Shown: piece after piece, positions 9,293 through 19,116 of the stretch | How the letters are laid out: the number at the start of each line of letters is the position of its first letter | Numbering within the stretch: the stretch's first letter is position 1 | Assembly (NCBI GenBank): GCA_964034945.1 | Contig: OZ035963.1 | Coordinates: 36,834,361-36,898,360, forward strand | Direction: 5' to 3' | Source of the DNA: Chrysopilus asiliformis | Taxonomy: Eukaryota > Arthropoda > Insecta > Diptera > Rhagionidae | Length of the DNA: 64,000 nucleotides | Notes under the pieces: model-generated | What the model was told of the DNA's origin: nothing | Databases searched by the model: none | The model's input: only the letters and a program-made list of their open reading frames with translations | Program-made: the position numbers and the translations under genes

Positions 9293-10621
9293 TTAGATAT
9301 GTGCACTGTACAGTTTGAAGCATTTGGCATGCAAATAGATATTGCATCGGCTGCACATTTGAATCGTATGTTTGTGACAATGTTTACAACGACGATATTT
9401 ATTATCTGGAGCACGTTGTATTAGATGTCTCCGCTCATTGATGATTTTCAAGCCAAGGGGAGGAGGGTTACTATACTCAGATTCTGATGTTGTCTCCGAA
9501 CCTGACGATTGCAGCAAGTAACGAGTCACAGCACAACGAAATTGAAGCTGAGGTAAAGATTTCTGATTCCTTCTTTTTGCAACAACGCAATGCAATTTCC
9601 AAGCGTTTGCAACTGCTGTGTTAAGTGCATGGGTGAACAGTGGCCACCACCATTTTTTACCACGTATGCATGGTCTGTAATTTGCCACAGCATTGTCGTG
9701 CAAATCGACACCGCCCATGTTATGATTATATGAATGTATTAATAGCGGCTGTGGTAATGATACCATGCATTTTTTCTTGCGATCATAGCGCCGAGCTGAT
9801 TTCAGTGGTTCCATTTTTTCATAGTTCGTAGCAAGAGTAACGTCGGAATTGTCGGACCATCGCACGAGGAGAATTTGATTTGTTTTATCGAATCGCCAAT
9901 CATAATCACCGCGCTTCATACATTTCGAATCATTCAACTTTGCACCAATCAATCTATTTTTTCGAATTGTACCGCAAGCGTAAAATTTTCGCTCATTGAG
10001 CAGGCACATCAAATAATACGACGTAAAAAAATTGTCGAAAAAAATCCGATGCCTTTCAGGTTCAGTGACATTGCGAAGAAGCTCCAAAATGACTTGTGAC
10101 CCAAGTCCTATGACTTTATTGTGTTGGACAGAACTGCCAGTGTACGGAATTGAGGTGTACAAGAACCCCTCGCTGGAACTAAGGCACCAAAATTTGAACC
10201 CAAAACGTATGGGCTTTCCGCGAATGAACATTTTGCACGAATGGCGACCAAAATATGGTACCATTTGTTCGTCGATAGACAAATTCTGGCTGAAGATCCC
10301 GAATTGCATGTACCGTTTGTTGAGAGTGGTCAATAACGGTCGGACTTTGGCGAAGCGATCATTTTTGTCGAGTTCATTATTATCACACAAATGTAAATAT
10401 CGCTTCATAGCACGAAATGAGTTTCGCGACATCGTTTGCTTGACGATCGGAAGACCTAGATCAGGTTCCATAGACCAGTATGAGCTTACGGAAGGCAGTT
10501 GATGATACCCAGAGAGCAGTAGGATTCCAAAAAATCTTTTGGTGTTTTCTAAATTGAAAATGTCTTCCATGACATTATTTTGCTTCGCATAGATGTTGCT
10601 ATAGTCAACGATTTGCTGCAC
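9293..10621 (-). CDS. piggyBac transposase, catalytic and C-terminal part
   Basis: A 442-aa frame with the DDE_Tnp_1_7 (piggyBac/PGBD) pattern. It shows FFGILLLSGYHQLPS, SIDEQMVPYFGR, KPIRFGFKFWCL, FFDNFFTSYYLM and MGGVDLHDN in order. The C-terminus is a cysteine-rich zinc-binding domain (CKHC...CSRCNIYLHAKC) as in active piggyBac proteins. The frame opens with GTG at 10621 and extends a further 50 nt or so upstream (KTPEQYFELF) to a TGA, so the true start is in another frame. The N-terminal part is at 10706-11155. The segment where founding piggyBac has its first catalytic Asp reads CLSSSEG here. Related PGBD3-like families also vary there, so I do not call it dead on that basis. Confidence 0.9.
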   Translation of the reverse strand: MQQIVDYSNIYAKQNNVMEDIFNLENTKRFFGILLLSGYHQLPSVSSYWSMEPDLGLPIVKQTMSRNSFRAMKRYLHLCDNNELDKNDRFAKVRPLLTTLNKRYMQFGIFSQNLSIDEQMVPYFGRHSCKMFIRGKPIRFGFKFWCLSSSEGFLYTSIPYTGSSVQHNKVIGLGSQVILELLRNVTEPERHRIFFDNFFTSYYLMCLLNERKFYACGTIRKNRLIGAKLNDSKCMKRGDYDWRFDKTNQILLVRWSDNSDVTLATNYEKMEPLKSARRYDRKKKCMVSLPQPLLIHSYNHNMGGVDLHDNAVANYRPCIRGKKWWWPLFTHALNTAVANAWKLHCVVAKRRNQKSLPQLQFRCAVTRYLLQSSGSETTSESEYSNPPPLGLKIINERRHLIQRAPDNKYRRCKHCHKHTIQMCSRCNIYLHAKCFKLYSAHI

Positions 10622-10705
10622 AATTTCATCATCAATAAATAATTCGAAATATTGTTCAGGCGTTTTGTTACCTAAAATGAAAAATTGTCAGAATCTGGAA
10701 TGCAA

Positions 10706-11155
10706 TCAGCCAAGAGGTAAAATGAGCTTGCCAATTTTTTCCGTAATTTTGTCCAAAATATCATCAAAAGAAAAATCTGCAGGTTCACGATCGTATGAAA
10801 TATTTTTTGGTTTCACCCATTTTGCCTTTCCAAAGTTCGCCAGCGGAGTGCAACCTTCAAACATCAGGCACGAGTTTCCTAGATTAGTCGGAGTGGACGT
10901 TTCTGGCTCCGAACTCTCCTCATTACCATCGCCACAGTCGATTTCTATAGTTCCTGCGATTTCTACAAATGCACCGATGTTTGTGTTATTTTCCTCTATT
11001 ACTTCATCATCAATCAATTCTTCGTCACTGACGCAATCTATTTGATCTGGTGGGATGTATATAATATTTTCAGGAACGGGCTCGTCGTCTTTCCAGTTCT
11101 CCAAAATGTCTTGCAACTCTTGCATAGTTAGGCACTTTTGTTTGGCCATTTTCAT
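10706..11155 (-). CDS. piggyBac transposase, N-terminal acidic part
   Basis: A 149-aa frame starting MKMAKQKC, with an acidic low-complexity region (DEELIDDEVIEE) resembling the N-terminus of PGBD-type transposases. It ends about 30 nt before the catalytic frame resumes in a different phase. The junction contains TTTTCATTTTAG, a good splice acceptor. I see no GT donor before it, so it is unclear whether a short intron or a frameshift separates the halves. As written, one continuous transposase cannot be read. Confidence 0.75.
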   Translation of the reverse strand: MKMAKQKCLTMQELQDILENWKDDEPVPENIIYIPPDQIDCVSDEELIDDEVIEENNTNIGAFVEIAGTIEIDCGDGNEESSEPETSTPTNLGNSCLMFEGCTPLANFGKAKWVKPKNISYDREPADFSFDDILDKITEKIGKLILPLG

Positions 11156-11277
11156 ATATCACAATGCACAACAACCAACAAAGAACTCAAAAATAACAAA
11201 ACTAAACAATAAAAGTCGGAAAATACCAAGAAAACCTTATAAATCCCATTTAACTTCTATGGGTCATAAGCCAACAC

Positions 11278-11512
11278 CATGGCCGAATTATACAAGGTCT
11301 GCTGGTTATTTTTTGACAGCCACCATTTTGCTACGTCATCCGCAAGAAATTCTTTGTAATGTTGATTGTGCGTACGGAGTTGTTTAGCTAGATGTTAGCT
11401 AGATTTGAGAATTAGGGAAAATTCCCATTCTGTCTTATAAGAATTTCTTGCCGATGACGTCAGAGCCAAGAGAGACTGAGCTGTCAATCAGACCTTGTAT
11501 AATTCGGCCATC
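11278..11512. mobile_element. 235-bp MITE inside piggyBac, 9-bp target duplication
   Basis: Inverted termini ATGGCCGAATTATACAAGG (left) and its complement (right). Direct repeats AGCCAACAC flank it at 11269-11277 and 11513-11521. A 9-bp duplication suggests a Mutator-like origin. No coding capacity. Confidence 0.75.
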
Positions 11513-11937
11513 AGCCAACACTAACTATTTGGCAGATGATATCGGTTCTGGCCAATGGTCGATTATTCGACCACCCAACTTTGCAAACACCTAGCTCTAA
11601 AAAAAGGGCGCCAGATGTCTTTAAGAACGACTAATTTGAATATTATGAACTCTTGTCTATCATTCCTCATCATTACGTTATTCAAATTATCTACCAAGTT
11701 TTCCTGATTTTACTTTAAAAAAGTGCCTAAAAATAGGTGTTTGGGAAATGGCGATTTACAATTGGTTTTCACCAAGGTATCTGGAAAAGACTTATTGATT
11801 TGAAAAGGAAAAAGCATGTAGATTCGTTTAAAAAAAAAAATCACGAAGATATGTTTATTTTTGATGCAAATATCGTAGCTCAAAATCCACTTAATTTTTC
11901 TGGTCGAAAAATCGACCAGTGGCCGTTAATGGGTTAA

Positions 11938-12314
11938 ATAGAATTCAGGAAATAATGACTATCCTTGATCCAAATGGCAACACATCTGCTAGTGAAATTA
12001 ACGAGTGGGCCACAGGCCAAAATGAACATTCTTATGGCTTCTCTGATCAAGACATTATTCAATCTGTGCTGCAAGATGATCAAAATGTCGACCATCAACA
12101 TGAAGAGGGCGATGACAGTGACCCAAAAGATGCTGAGAGGATTTCGCACACTGAAGCGAGGAAAATGTTTGATAGAAGCATCCTGTGGGCGGAACAAAAT
12201 GACGAGTCTCTATCAAACATCCTTTGTCTTAAAAGGCTTCGGGACAAAGCTGAAAAATTGGTTTTCGAAAAAACGTTTCAGCCAAAAATTAATACGTACT
12301 TTGCCGCTCTTTAA
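11938..12314 (+). pseudogene. Tigger transposase, C-terminal part 2 (after piggyBac)
   Basis: Continuation of the frame at 8820-9050. If the piggyBac and one TTAA copy are removed the reading phase is uninterrupted, with D-L-N-R-I-Q across the joint. The segment is acidic (EEGDDSDPKD) and then reads ISHTEARKMFDRSILWAEQ, a pattern typical of Tigger/Jerky transposase tails. It ends in a stop at 12312-12314. The frame's apparent upstream start lies inside the piggyBac terminal repeat and is an artefact of the insertion. Confidence 0.82.
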
Positions 12315-12453
12315 AATGGATATATTTAACACATATATGTAAAATAATAAAAAATAAATCTATTATAATCTATTATTATAAATTTACATATATGAACAAA
12401 ATATGTATTTGGAAGGGGGAGAAATACGTATTGGGGGTATTGTTTTTTTTTCT

Positions 12454-12525
12454 CCATAGTCCGGATATTTCGCCAATCCGGACAACGCTAAAACTTTATG
12501 TGTCCGGACTAACGAGGCTCTACTG
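12454..12525 (+). repeat. Tigger right terminal inverted repeat
   Basis: Contains three TCCGGA/TCCGGAC motifs and ends GGCTCTACTG|TA. Its reverse complement starts CAGTAGAGCC, the pogo/Tigger terminal signature. Confidence 0.8.
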
Positions 12526-12527
12526 TA

Positions 12528-13782
12528 TATATGAAAATCAATACAAACAACCTCTGAAAGTTTGATTTAGTAATTCTAACGCTTAAGGGTTGTTAATGGT
12601 TTGCGGTACATGAGTCAGCAGGGATAGGATGGGGAACCTTGGGTTAACCTATGACTTAAAACACGCCTTTGAAGCTCTTCTGAAAGTTTCATCCATATCG
12701 GTTCAGTGGTGCTCAAGACAGAAAAACAGAAAACAATATACATAAATAGAGAGAACTCGTAAGAAAGAAGGGGAATCTTGGGTTGATCCATGGTCTAAAA
12801 CCCACCCATTGACTCTAGTGAGCTTCCCTGAAAGAATTTCTAAAATTTGAGGGCTAATTCAGAATGAAAAAAAAATTAATCAAGTTGTCTACTATTTGCT
12901 GGAAAATATTATATTTTGTACGATGTTTCGAAAGTTTCAGCATTTATGTATGCTCGTATGGATTGATAAATAATTACCCGTCGAAATTTTCACATTTCAT
13001 TGCTTCTAACATTATTTACGTCTGCTTAAAACCTCTTAACCTTTGTTGAAATTTAAAATAAAGACCGGCCATTTCTTGGTGTAATTTGCTCCGTACCAAG
13101 GCTGAGAGCAGCGGTGTTAGCACCAAAGGTGAAAAGAGGTAATTCGAACCGCTGACTCTGGCAGCTGACGCCAAAGTGGCTAACTCGAACAAAACACCCT
13201 ATGTGAATACATCTGTGTTAAGTTTAAGGCTTTGTTTTTGCCGAATTCAAAATTTGCGAGTTTTTTCGTTCAAATCTATGACGTCAACAAAATCTGTTTT
13301 ATAACGATTAATCTAAGAAATATAAAACAATTTAAAAACAAGGCTGAAAATCATCTGAATGAGGTTGTTTTTCGTTGGCCCTCTTCATTAAACGATAAAC
13401 AATTTTTTAAACTTATTATGTGAACTTAAACCAAAATAATGTATATGTATATATATTAAATTTCGACGCGTAAATATAATGTATTGCTCTTTAAAAAGTT
13501 TATAGTTTTTTAAAGTTTCTATTAAGACATTATATTAATCGCCACTGTAACGCAGAAATAGCCATTTTTAGGAGCTTGTCATCAATTTATCTTGTCTTGC
13601 TTGATGCAGCTTTTAGTACGGTTATTTTCCTTTGTTCATTAGGAAACTCGTATCAAAAAAAATATGTCATCAAAATTTCAATGCTGAAAAGGTCTGGGTG
13701 CTAATGCGTTAAGGACGGCCATTCATTGGAGATAAAATATTGATTTTCAAATATGAAAAGTTAAGTGAATAATAAAGAAAAC
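12528..13782. other. Intergenic DNA without recognised genes
   Basis: Contains two diverged copies of a short motif (GGGGAA.CTTGGGTT.A.CCATG at about 12640 and 12770). Otherwise AT-rich, with no supportable ORF, tRNA or clear terminal repeats. Confidence 0.5.
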
Positions 13783-13834
13783 TACAGGGTCTTTCATTAA
13801 GCGCTTCCTATCTTTAAATTTAAATAAAACAAAG

Positions 13835-14481
13835 TAGGGTAAAATACCCAGATCTGAGCCCCCTTAAGCCTTTTTTCACTTCATACTATATTTTCTTTGG
13901 CCCCTATTGTGAGCTTCGTCAATCGATCGTTGACCGGAACGATCGAAAAATCAGTATTGCGATATCGATTTTATCGTTCGCGAACGATAAAATCGTTCAG
14001 TTGGGAACGATGATCTTTGTTGGATCGTCCGGTGAAGACGTCAAACACTAAAAAAATCACGATGAACCTTACGCAATACCAAATTGTTTTTCGATCGTTC
14101 CGGTCAACGATGATCGATCGATAACCGCAATAGGCCCCTTTGTCTTCCGTATACTTTCTGAGAAACTTATACTTACTGGTCGAAAGTATGGAATGTTTAA
14201 ATTGAATTAACATATACATATTCCTTAACAATTTGGATAAAAAAAAGAATTATGTGAAAATGTGGAAATTATCCAAAAATCCAGTTCTGAGCCCCCCGTA
14301 ATAAATTAAGTACGCCTAGTAACTTATAGAAATAAGAATTGAATTCGAAGAATAATTGGTTTCATCACGTTGTGAAATGTGGTTTAATCGGCTCAATCGC
14401 GCACAATTCTTGTTTTAGCCGGAAAATTAACAGGTGTGCTCAGAACTAGTGCCGGGGCTCAGATTTGGATACTTTACCCTA
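13835..14481. mobile_element. MITE nested in mariner (TAGGGTAAAATA termini)
   Basis: Left end TAGGGTAAAATACCCAGATC and right end ...GATTTGGATACTTTACCCTA form imperfect inverted repeats that include GAGCCCC/GGGGCTC. No coding capacity seen. It carries a second MITE at 13905-14132. Confidence 0.65.
13905..14132. mobile_element. 228-bp inverted-repeat MITE, GGCCCC target duplication
   Basis: About 60-bp inverted arms (TATTG.G start; core CGTTCCGGTCAACGAT in one arm, complement in the other). Flanked by direct GGCCCC repeats at 13899-13904 and 14133-14138. The centre holds another palindrome, TTATCGTTCGCGAACGATAA at 13972-13991. Confidence 0.75.
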
Positions 14482-15115
14482 TGTGTGAGATATCATCGAT
14501 GCCATTATGTATGGAATATAACATCCTGCAAATGCCCGCCGCGGCTTCGCTAACGCGCATCCGAAATGTCCAATTTTCTATGACTGTGGCGCATAAATCA
14601 GGCTGAATTTGACCGATGGCATGGGTTATGTTGTCTTTGAGGTCCGCTGTGGTTTGTGGCTTATTCACATAGCCCTGCGACTAAAAGTCTAACGGGGTCA
14701 AATCGAAGGATCTCGGTGGCCAGTTCACGTCGCCGCCACGCGAGATAACCATGCCCTCAAATCGCTCGTGCATAATGTCCATCGTGGCATGCGCTCTGTG
14801 GCATGTAGCGCCGTCCTGTTGGAACCACATGTTGTCAGTATCCATATAATCCAGTTTAGGCCACAAGGAGTTACTTATAATTGATCTATAGCGCTCGCCG
14901 TTGACGGTTATGGCAATACTAGTTTCGTTTTGGAAAAAGTACGGATCGATGATTCCGCCAGATCAAAATCCGCACCAAACAGTGACTTTCTCGAGATGCA
15001 TCTGATATTGGTGTATCTCGTGTGGATTGGTATCGCCCCAAATCCGACCATTTTGCTTGTTCACATATCCATTCATCCAAAACTGAGCCTCGCCGCTAAA
15101 GATGATTTTTTACGC
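14474..15115 (-). pseudogene. Mariner/Tc1 transposase remnant
   Basis: Minus-strand frames read GEAQFWMNGYVNKQNGRIWG, then KVTVWC, then WFQQDGATCHRAHATMD, then GGDVNWPPRSFDLTPLDF. These are the catalytic-core signatures of an insect mariner family, with the second Asp in the FQQDGA motif and the third in PLD. A TGA interrupts the protein after the VTVWC segment. A TAG and a deletion follow LDF, where the family normally continues with FLWGYVK, and the remainder (VNKPQTTADLKDNI) is in another frame. The N-terminal DNA-binding half is missing. The copy cannot be active. Confidence 0.85.
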
Positions 15116-15300
15116 CGAACGTTGCACTGCTTTTTGAAAAGAAATTTGATGATTTCCACATGTTATTCAACGCTATAACCTTCCATGGTGATTTGGCGAA
15201 ACAGACTAAATATATAACAGCCAATTCCACAGATATGTCTTCAACAATATGACCGCTATCAACTGTCTTAGTTCGGAAGTCGCTATTGGAAGACCCTGTA

Positions 15301-16726
15301 TAAATGGCTTTAGGTTTTGATTTTCATAAAAAGGACGTTTTTTGCTTAGATAGAACTTACGAAAGGGTAAACGAGCAGTTCACATAAAGAAGCATGGCTC
15401 GAATGTAAAATTATTTTACATAAGGAAGCTATAGCTCGAATGCAAAACACTGTGCCGTTTTGTGCATATTTCCTATATTTTGTATAAATCTACATAACTG
15501 AGACTAAAAACTTACTTAAAAATGAGGAAAATTCCTTCTTCCAAACAAAATAATAAAAAAAATCTAGGGTGTCTAGTAAAATGCGAATGATATATTATAA
15601 TTTTAACCAACCCAAATTCGCCAATAAAAGTATTTCATTCAACTTTAATCGGTCGAAGAACTCGAGACACAGGAAATCAGAAACATTTTTTTTTCATTTT
15701 TAACAGTTTTGAGATAAGTAATCATCAAAAAGGTATCAAATTTACAAGTCCATTAAGTTTTAATTAAACGGAGGTTAGAAAAAAATTAGTTGATATGTTA
15801 ACATGTTTTAGTAGAATATTGAACTGTGGTCTAGGATATGGTGACTAGATTATTCCGCAATTTCATAAAGTACAGATACGCGTCTTGTCTACAATACAAT
15901 TCAAGACTTGTGAGAATATTTCTTCAATGCGATCTCCTCTAGCATGACTTGCTACAACGCAATTTCTTTATTTTTCATGTGATTTTAATTTGGTTTATGC
16001 GATTGCGACACGTAAATCAAAAAAACGTTAAGTTTGTATGATAAAATTATTTTCTACAATCTTTTCGTTCAAGGTCACGAATTAATACATTTTTCTGCCA
16101 TATTTTTATTTCAGGCTGAAAAATTGTGAGTACTAGGCGCTGCGCAATGGACCACTCCGCGGAACCAAAGTAATGGTTTTCCACAACGCGCTTTTCTAAA
16201 TTTTAAAAAACAGTTTTTTTGGAAAAAAATTAAATCCTATTGCAATAAAACTTCCACATCTAACGTGTTAAACTCATTAGGGAAAAAGTTTTCTAATTTT
16301 GTGCAATTTTTCTTGATTTTCGATTTCGATTAGACATAAATTTCGCCTATTTTCATGTCCTACCAAAAAATGTCTTGTAGAGACAGCATTTTCCAAGACA
16401 TTTCTAATTTCTTGGACAAAAATGTTCAAAAACAATTTGTAGTGTCATTTTAATCGAGCGAAATCTTACTGTAAAAATTTTTTGGCCGAATATTTTAAAT
16501 TGATGAGGTTTCATCATTTCCTATGATAAACCGTCGTTCATCAAATAAATTTTTTGAAATACTTGAGTTTAAAAAAAATATGCCAAGTCATAGAAGGTGT
16601 TTATATTAAGTGTTTACATTGAGATTGGAACTGAAAGCTGAACGCCAAACTTTCAGTTTCAATGTGAAACGTGGAAACTGAACAAATTGACAATCGGTAT
16701 AAAATACATTATAATTCTGTGACATT
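15301..16726. other. Intergenic DNA, no gene seen
   Basis: AT-rich sequence without supportable ORFs. A stretch at about 16330-16460 (GACAGCATT..CCA.) resembles one at 29990-30110, so part of it is an old dispersed repeat. Confidence 0.45.
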
Positions 16727-17267
16727 GGGCCGTATTCTATAACGAAAATTTTATCATTTTATGTTATGTTATGTCTTAAAATAACATAATTACCTCGATT
16801 GGTATTCTGTAAGTACAATTTCATTTTATGTCACGCGCTATAACATAAAATTTTTCCTGTTATAACTCATAACATAAAAGCTCCTAGATAGTAGCTTTTA
16901 TAATCATTTTATCATCTTTTATGCCATTTGACATTTGAAATGTGACGTTTCACGAGTGAAATTTCAAATCTACATATATAAAAATGGATGTTTGTCTGTT
17001 TGTCTGTCTATCTGTTTGAAATTAAAAAACTCAAAAACTACTAGACCGATTTTTACGCGGTTTTTTGCAAAATCATTTGCGTTGCTAGGAGTAGGTTTTT
17101 AGCTATGTTAGATATTTGAAATTCGAAACAGAAGGTCCTGTGAGGATAACGCAAATGTCCTTATTCCAATTTTGTTTCCGAAAAAACTAGCTTTAGAGAG
17201 TTTTCGTGGTCGCTGATTACGAGTTGTATGTTGGAATTTCAAAATTCTAAACCGGTGGCCCTGTAAA

Positions 17268-17359
17268 AGCCCCTACAGACTGGATACATGTCTATCGACA
17301 TGTCTTAAAGCTAAAACCAACAGACTGTCTACATGTCGATAGACATGTAGTATGGCTTA
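17268..17359. repeat. Short palindromic insert in Helitron-like repeat
   Basis: Interrupts the repeat motif CCTGTAAGGATAACG, which is intact in the copies at 31.4, 34.1 and 50.8 kb. Contains perfect inverted 18-mers ACATGTCTATCGACATGT (17286-17303) and its complement (17331-17348). Confidence 0.65.
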
Positions 17360-17412
17360 AGGATAACGCAAATGTCCTTTATTATAATTTTTCTCGAAAA
17401 AGTTGGCATTAA

Positions 17413-17759
17413 CCCCACGACTCCATTAGACTTTTTTCCAGATTGTATTTAAATCCAATCACGAAAAAATCTAATGGAGACTCAAAAAATCTTCCATCAT
17501 GATTTAAATCTCCGTACTGTCATGATTTTTTCGGCTGCTGAAAAGTAGGATTTTTTTTTGACATTTGTTCAGTCAAATTGGCTGATTTCTAGTTGGCAGC
17601 CCTGATTACCTCCTGGTTGACATTTCTAAGTACGCTATGGAGACACAATAAAAATGAAAAATCATGACTGAAAATGCCCACACGCTGATTTTTTTATTCA
17701 CCAAAATATGGAGTGGGGGAAAAAATCATGATTCTAAAAAGTCTAATGGAGTCGTGGGG
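17413..17759. mobile_element. PIF/Harbinger-type MITE, TAA target duplication
   Basis: Perfect 24-bp inverted termini beginning CCCCACGACTCCATTAGACT, flanked by TAA at 17410-17412 and 17760-17762. 347 bp, non-coding. Assignment to PIF/Harbinger rests on the 3-bp TWA-type duplication. Confidence 0.8.
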
Positions 17760-17843
17760 TAAGGAAAAGACGTAAAAACGTAAAAAAAGCAGTAACCATT
17801 TTATTTTCGAAAAAAAATCATAATTTTTAGATTATCATACTAA

Positions 17844-18010
17844 TATATAAAAATGAGTTGGTGTCTGTCTGTTCCTCTTTCACGCAAAAACGGCTGAACC
17901 GTTGACTTGAAATTTGGCATGAGTGTCTGTGGTAGTTCTGGTTCCAAAAACAAAGTAGAAAATGGATGTTGGTATCATTTTTGTCTGACATTTAGTTGAA
18001 TTATTTAGCT
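17844..18010 (+). repeat. Helitron-like repeat, family B fragment
   Basis: Begins A|TCATACTAATATATAAAAA then GTTGGTGTCTGTCTG. The same start occurs in reverse near 50240. The right boundary is unclear. Confidence 0.4.
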
Positions 18011-18638
18011 TTCTCCGCAAAAAAAATCTTTAAAGGAAACAAAACTTTGAATTTTTTTGACTGTCACTCGACCAGCTGTTCAAAAAGTAATAGAATTCAC
18101 ACCAAAATGTACTAAATCTTTTATGTTAAATACGAATGAACGATAAAATTATTTTATTCAACCCTTACAGAATACGAATTTTTGTAAAATTTTATTTTCA
18201 TTTTATGAAGAGAAAATTTTATCATCATAACATAACATAAAATGTAATTTTGTGGGAAATACAGAATACGGCCCAATATCACAATTGAATTTGAGTGAAA
18301 TAAATTTTAAATATCCCATAAACAATAAAAAGTGAAAGAACAATTTAAAAATATATTAGGTGCAATTAACTGCTTTCTTTTAAATTTCCCGCAATATTGG
18401 TACTTTGAAAATTGGAACACAAATAACGTTGGAACACAAGTAATTTGACAGCCAACCAATCAGAGCACGACAGGCGGAACTCTGAAAATGGAGATTTTAG
18501 TTTTGTGGTGCAATTTCCTATCGACACCCCCACTTCCTCGTCTTGCCTGTATTTTGACAGTTTCGTTCATGGCCTGCCGCCTGGATCGGCTAATCTAAAC
18601 AGGGTCATACAGCTTTTTTCTTTTCATTGCGTTGACAT

Positions 18639-18944
18639 TTGACAGTTCACTTGCACCTTCGGTTTCATTTTGACCGAAGCCGAAGTTTGGTCGAAGGTAG
18701 CCGAAGTCGATTAATCGGTCAGACTCAACACACAATTTATAAGCCTACTGTTTCAAGTTATTATCATAACGCCACAAACCAAGGATCTAGTCTGGCTAAG
18801 GAACTTAGCCTACCTAAGGCGCTGCAGCAACTTTTTTTAAAAGATCGGTCAGCAAATTTAGATTTTTCTCCTTCTACAAAAGATTCCTATTTGCATATTG
18901 AAATTTCTTGTTTTGGTAAATCTCTTGATGAATTTCTAGTCTAA
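18639..18944 (+). CDS. Unrecognised ORF, possible gene fragment
   Basis: An open frame of 101 codons ending TAA at 18942-18944. The stretch from about 18717 (KALQQLFLKDRSANLDFSPS) has a composition more like real protein than chance translation. There is no ATG near the start of the plausible part, so it would be a downstream exon or a relic. The DNA just upstream (CCGAAGTCGATTAATCGGTC at about 18700) recurs near 47680, upstream of another unrecognised ORF. I do not recognise the product. Confidence 0.25.
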   Translation: MTVHLHLRFHFDRSRSLVEGSRSRLIGQTQHTIYKPTVSSYYHNATNQGSSLAKELSLPKALQQLFLKDRSANLDFSPSTKDSYLHIEISCFGKSLDEFLV

Positions 18945-18996
18945 GGTGGATCTATCACACACGATTCTAAGATACTTGTGTTATGCCCGTGTCACA

Positions 18997-19116
18997 TTAA
19001 CGATTGCGATTACGATTGAGCTTCTTCGACCAATGAGATCAAAGCTTTCATGTCCCTATCGATGAAAGCTTTGATCTCATTGGTCGAGAAGCTTCTATCG
19101 TAATCTCAATCCTTAA
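18997..19116. repeat. Hairpin MITE, about 120 bp
   Basis: Inverted arms of about 55 bp with a short loop, including GACCAATGAGATCAAAGC (left) and its complement (right). Both arms end in TTAA at the outside. Confidence 0.65.

Larger units (their letters stand above)
9055..11933 (-). mobile_element. piggyBac transposon with TTAA target duplication
   Basis: Flanked by TTAA at 9051-9054 and 11934-11937. The termini are perfect 14-bp inverted repeats, CCCATTAACGGCCA at 9055-9068 and its complement at 11920-11933. It encodes a piggyBac-type transposase on the minus strand and contains a 235-bp MITE at 11278-11512. It lies in the Tigger transposase frame. Confidence 0.95.
8649..12525 (+). mobile_element. 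Tigger/pogo DNA transposon, right part, split by piggyBac
   Basis: The right end is ...GAGGCTCTACTG at 12525 followed by TA, with subterminal TCCGGA repeats at 12462-12510, matching the CAGTAGAG... terminal repeats and TA target of pogo/Tigger elements. The DDE transposase C-terminal half is coded on the plus strand. The left part lies across the Gypsy insertion and outside the window. The piggyBac at 9055-11933 interrupts it at a TTAA. Confidence 0.88.
13785..15298 (-). mobile_element. Decayed mariner/Tc1 transposon with two nested MITEs
   Basis: Inverted termini CAGGGTCTTTCATTAAGCG (left) and a complement ending ...GGAAGACCCTG (right), each flanked by TA. The minus strand codes the C-terminal half of a mariner transposase at 14474-15115. 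MITEs at 13835-14481 and 13905-14132 lie inside it. Confidence 0.82.
16969..17831 (+). repeat. Helitron-like repeat, family A (interrupted)
   Basis: Starts A|TCTACATATATAAAAATGG followed by TTTGTCTG repeats and CGATTTTTACGCGG. These match the start at 50528 closely. It is interrupted by the inserts at 17268-17359 and 17413-17759. A terminal CTAG was not identified for this copy. Confidence 0.5.
16727..18274. mobile_element. Composite MITE: outer GGGCCGTATTC element with nested insertions
   Basis: Left end GGGCCGTATTCTATAAC and right end ...TACAGAATACGGCCC are inverted, and both are followed inward by CATAAAATG/CATAACATAACA repeats. Inside lie a Helitron-like repeat (from 16969), a palindromic 92-bp insert, a TAA-flanked MITE and a second Helitron-like end (about 17844). 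The outer target duplication is not clear. Confidence 0.65.

Noticed and set aside
18301..18640. Possible promoter region before the 18.6-kb ORF
   Set aside because: No core promoter elements could be identified, and the ORF itself is doubtful.
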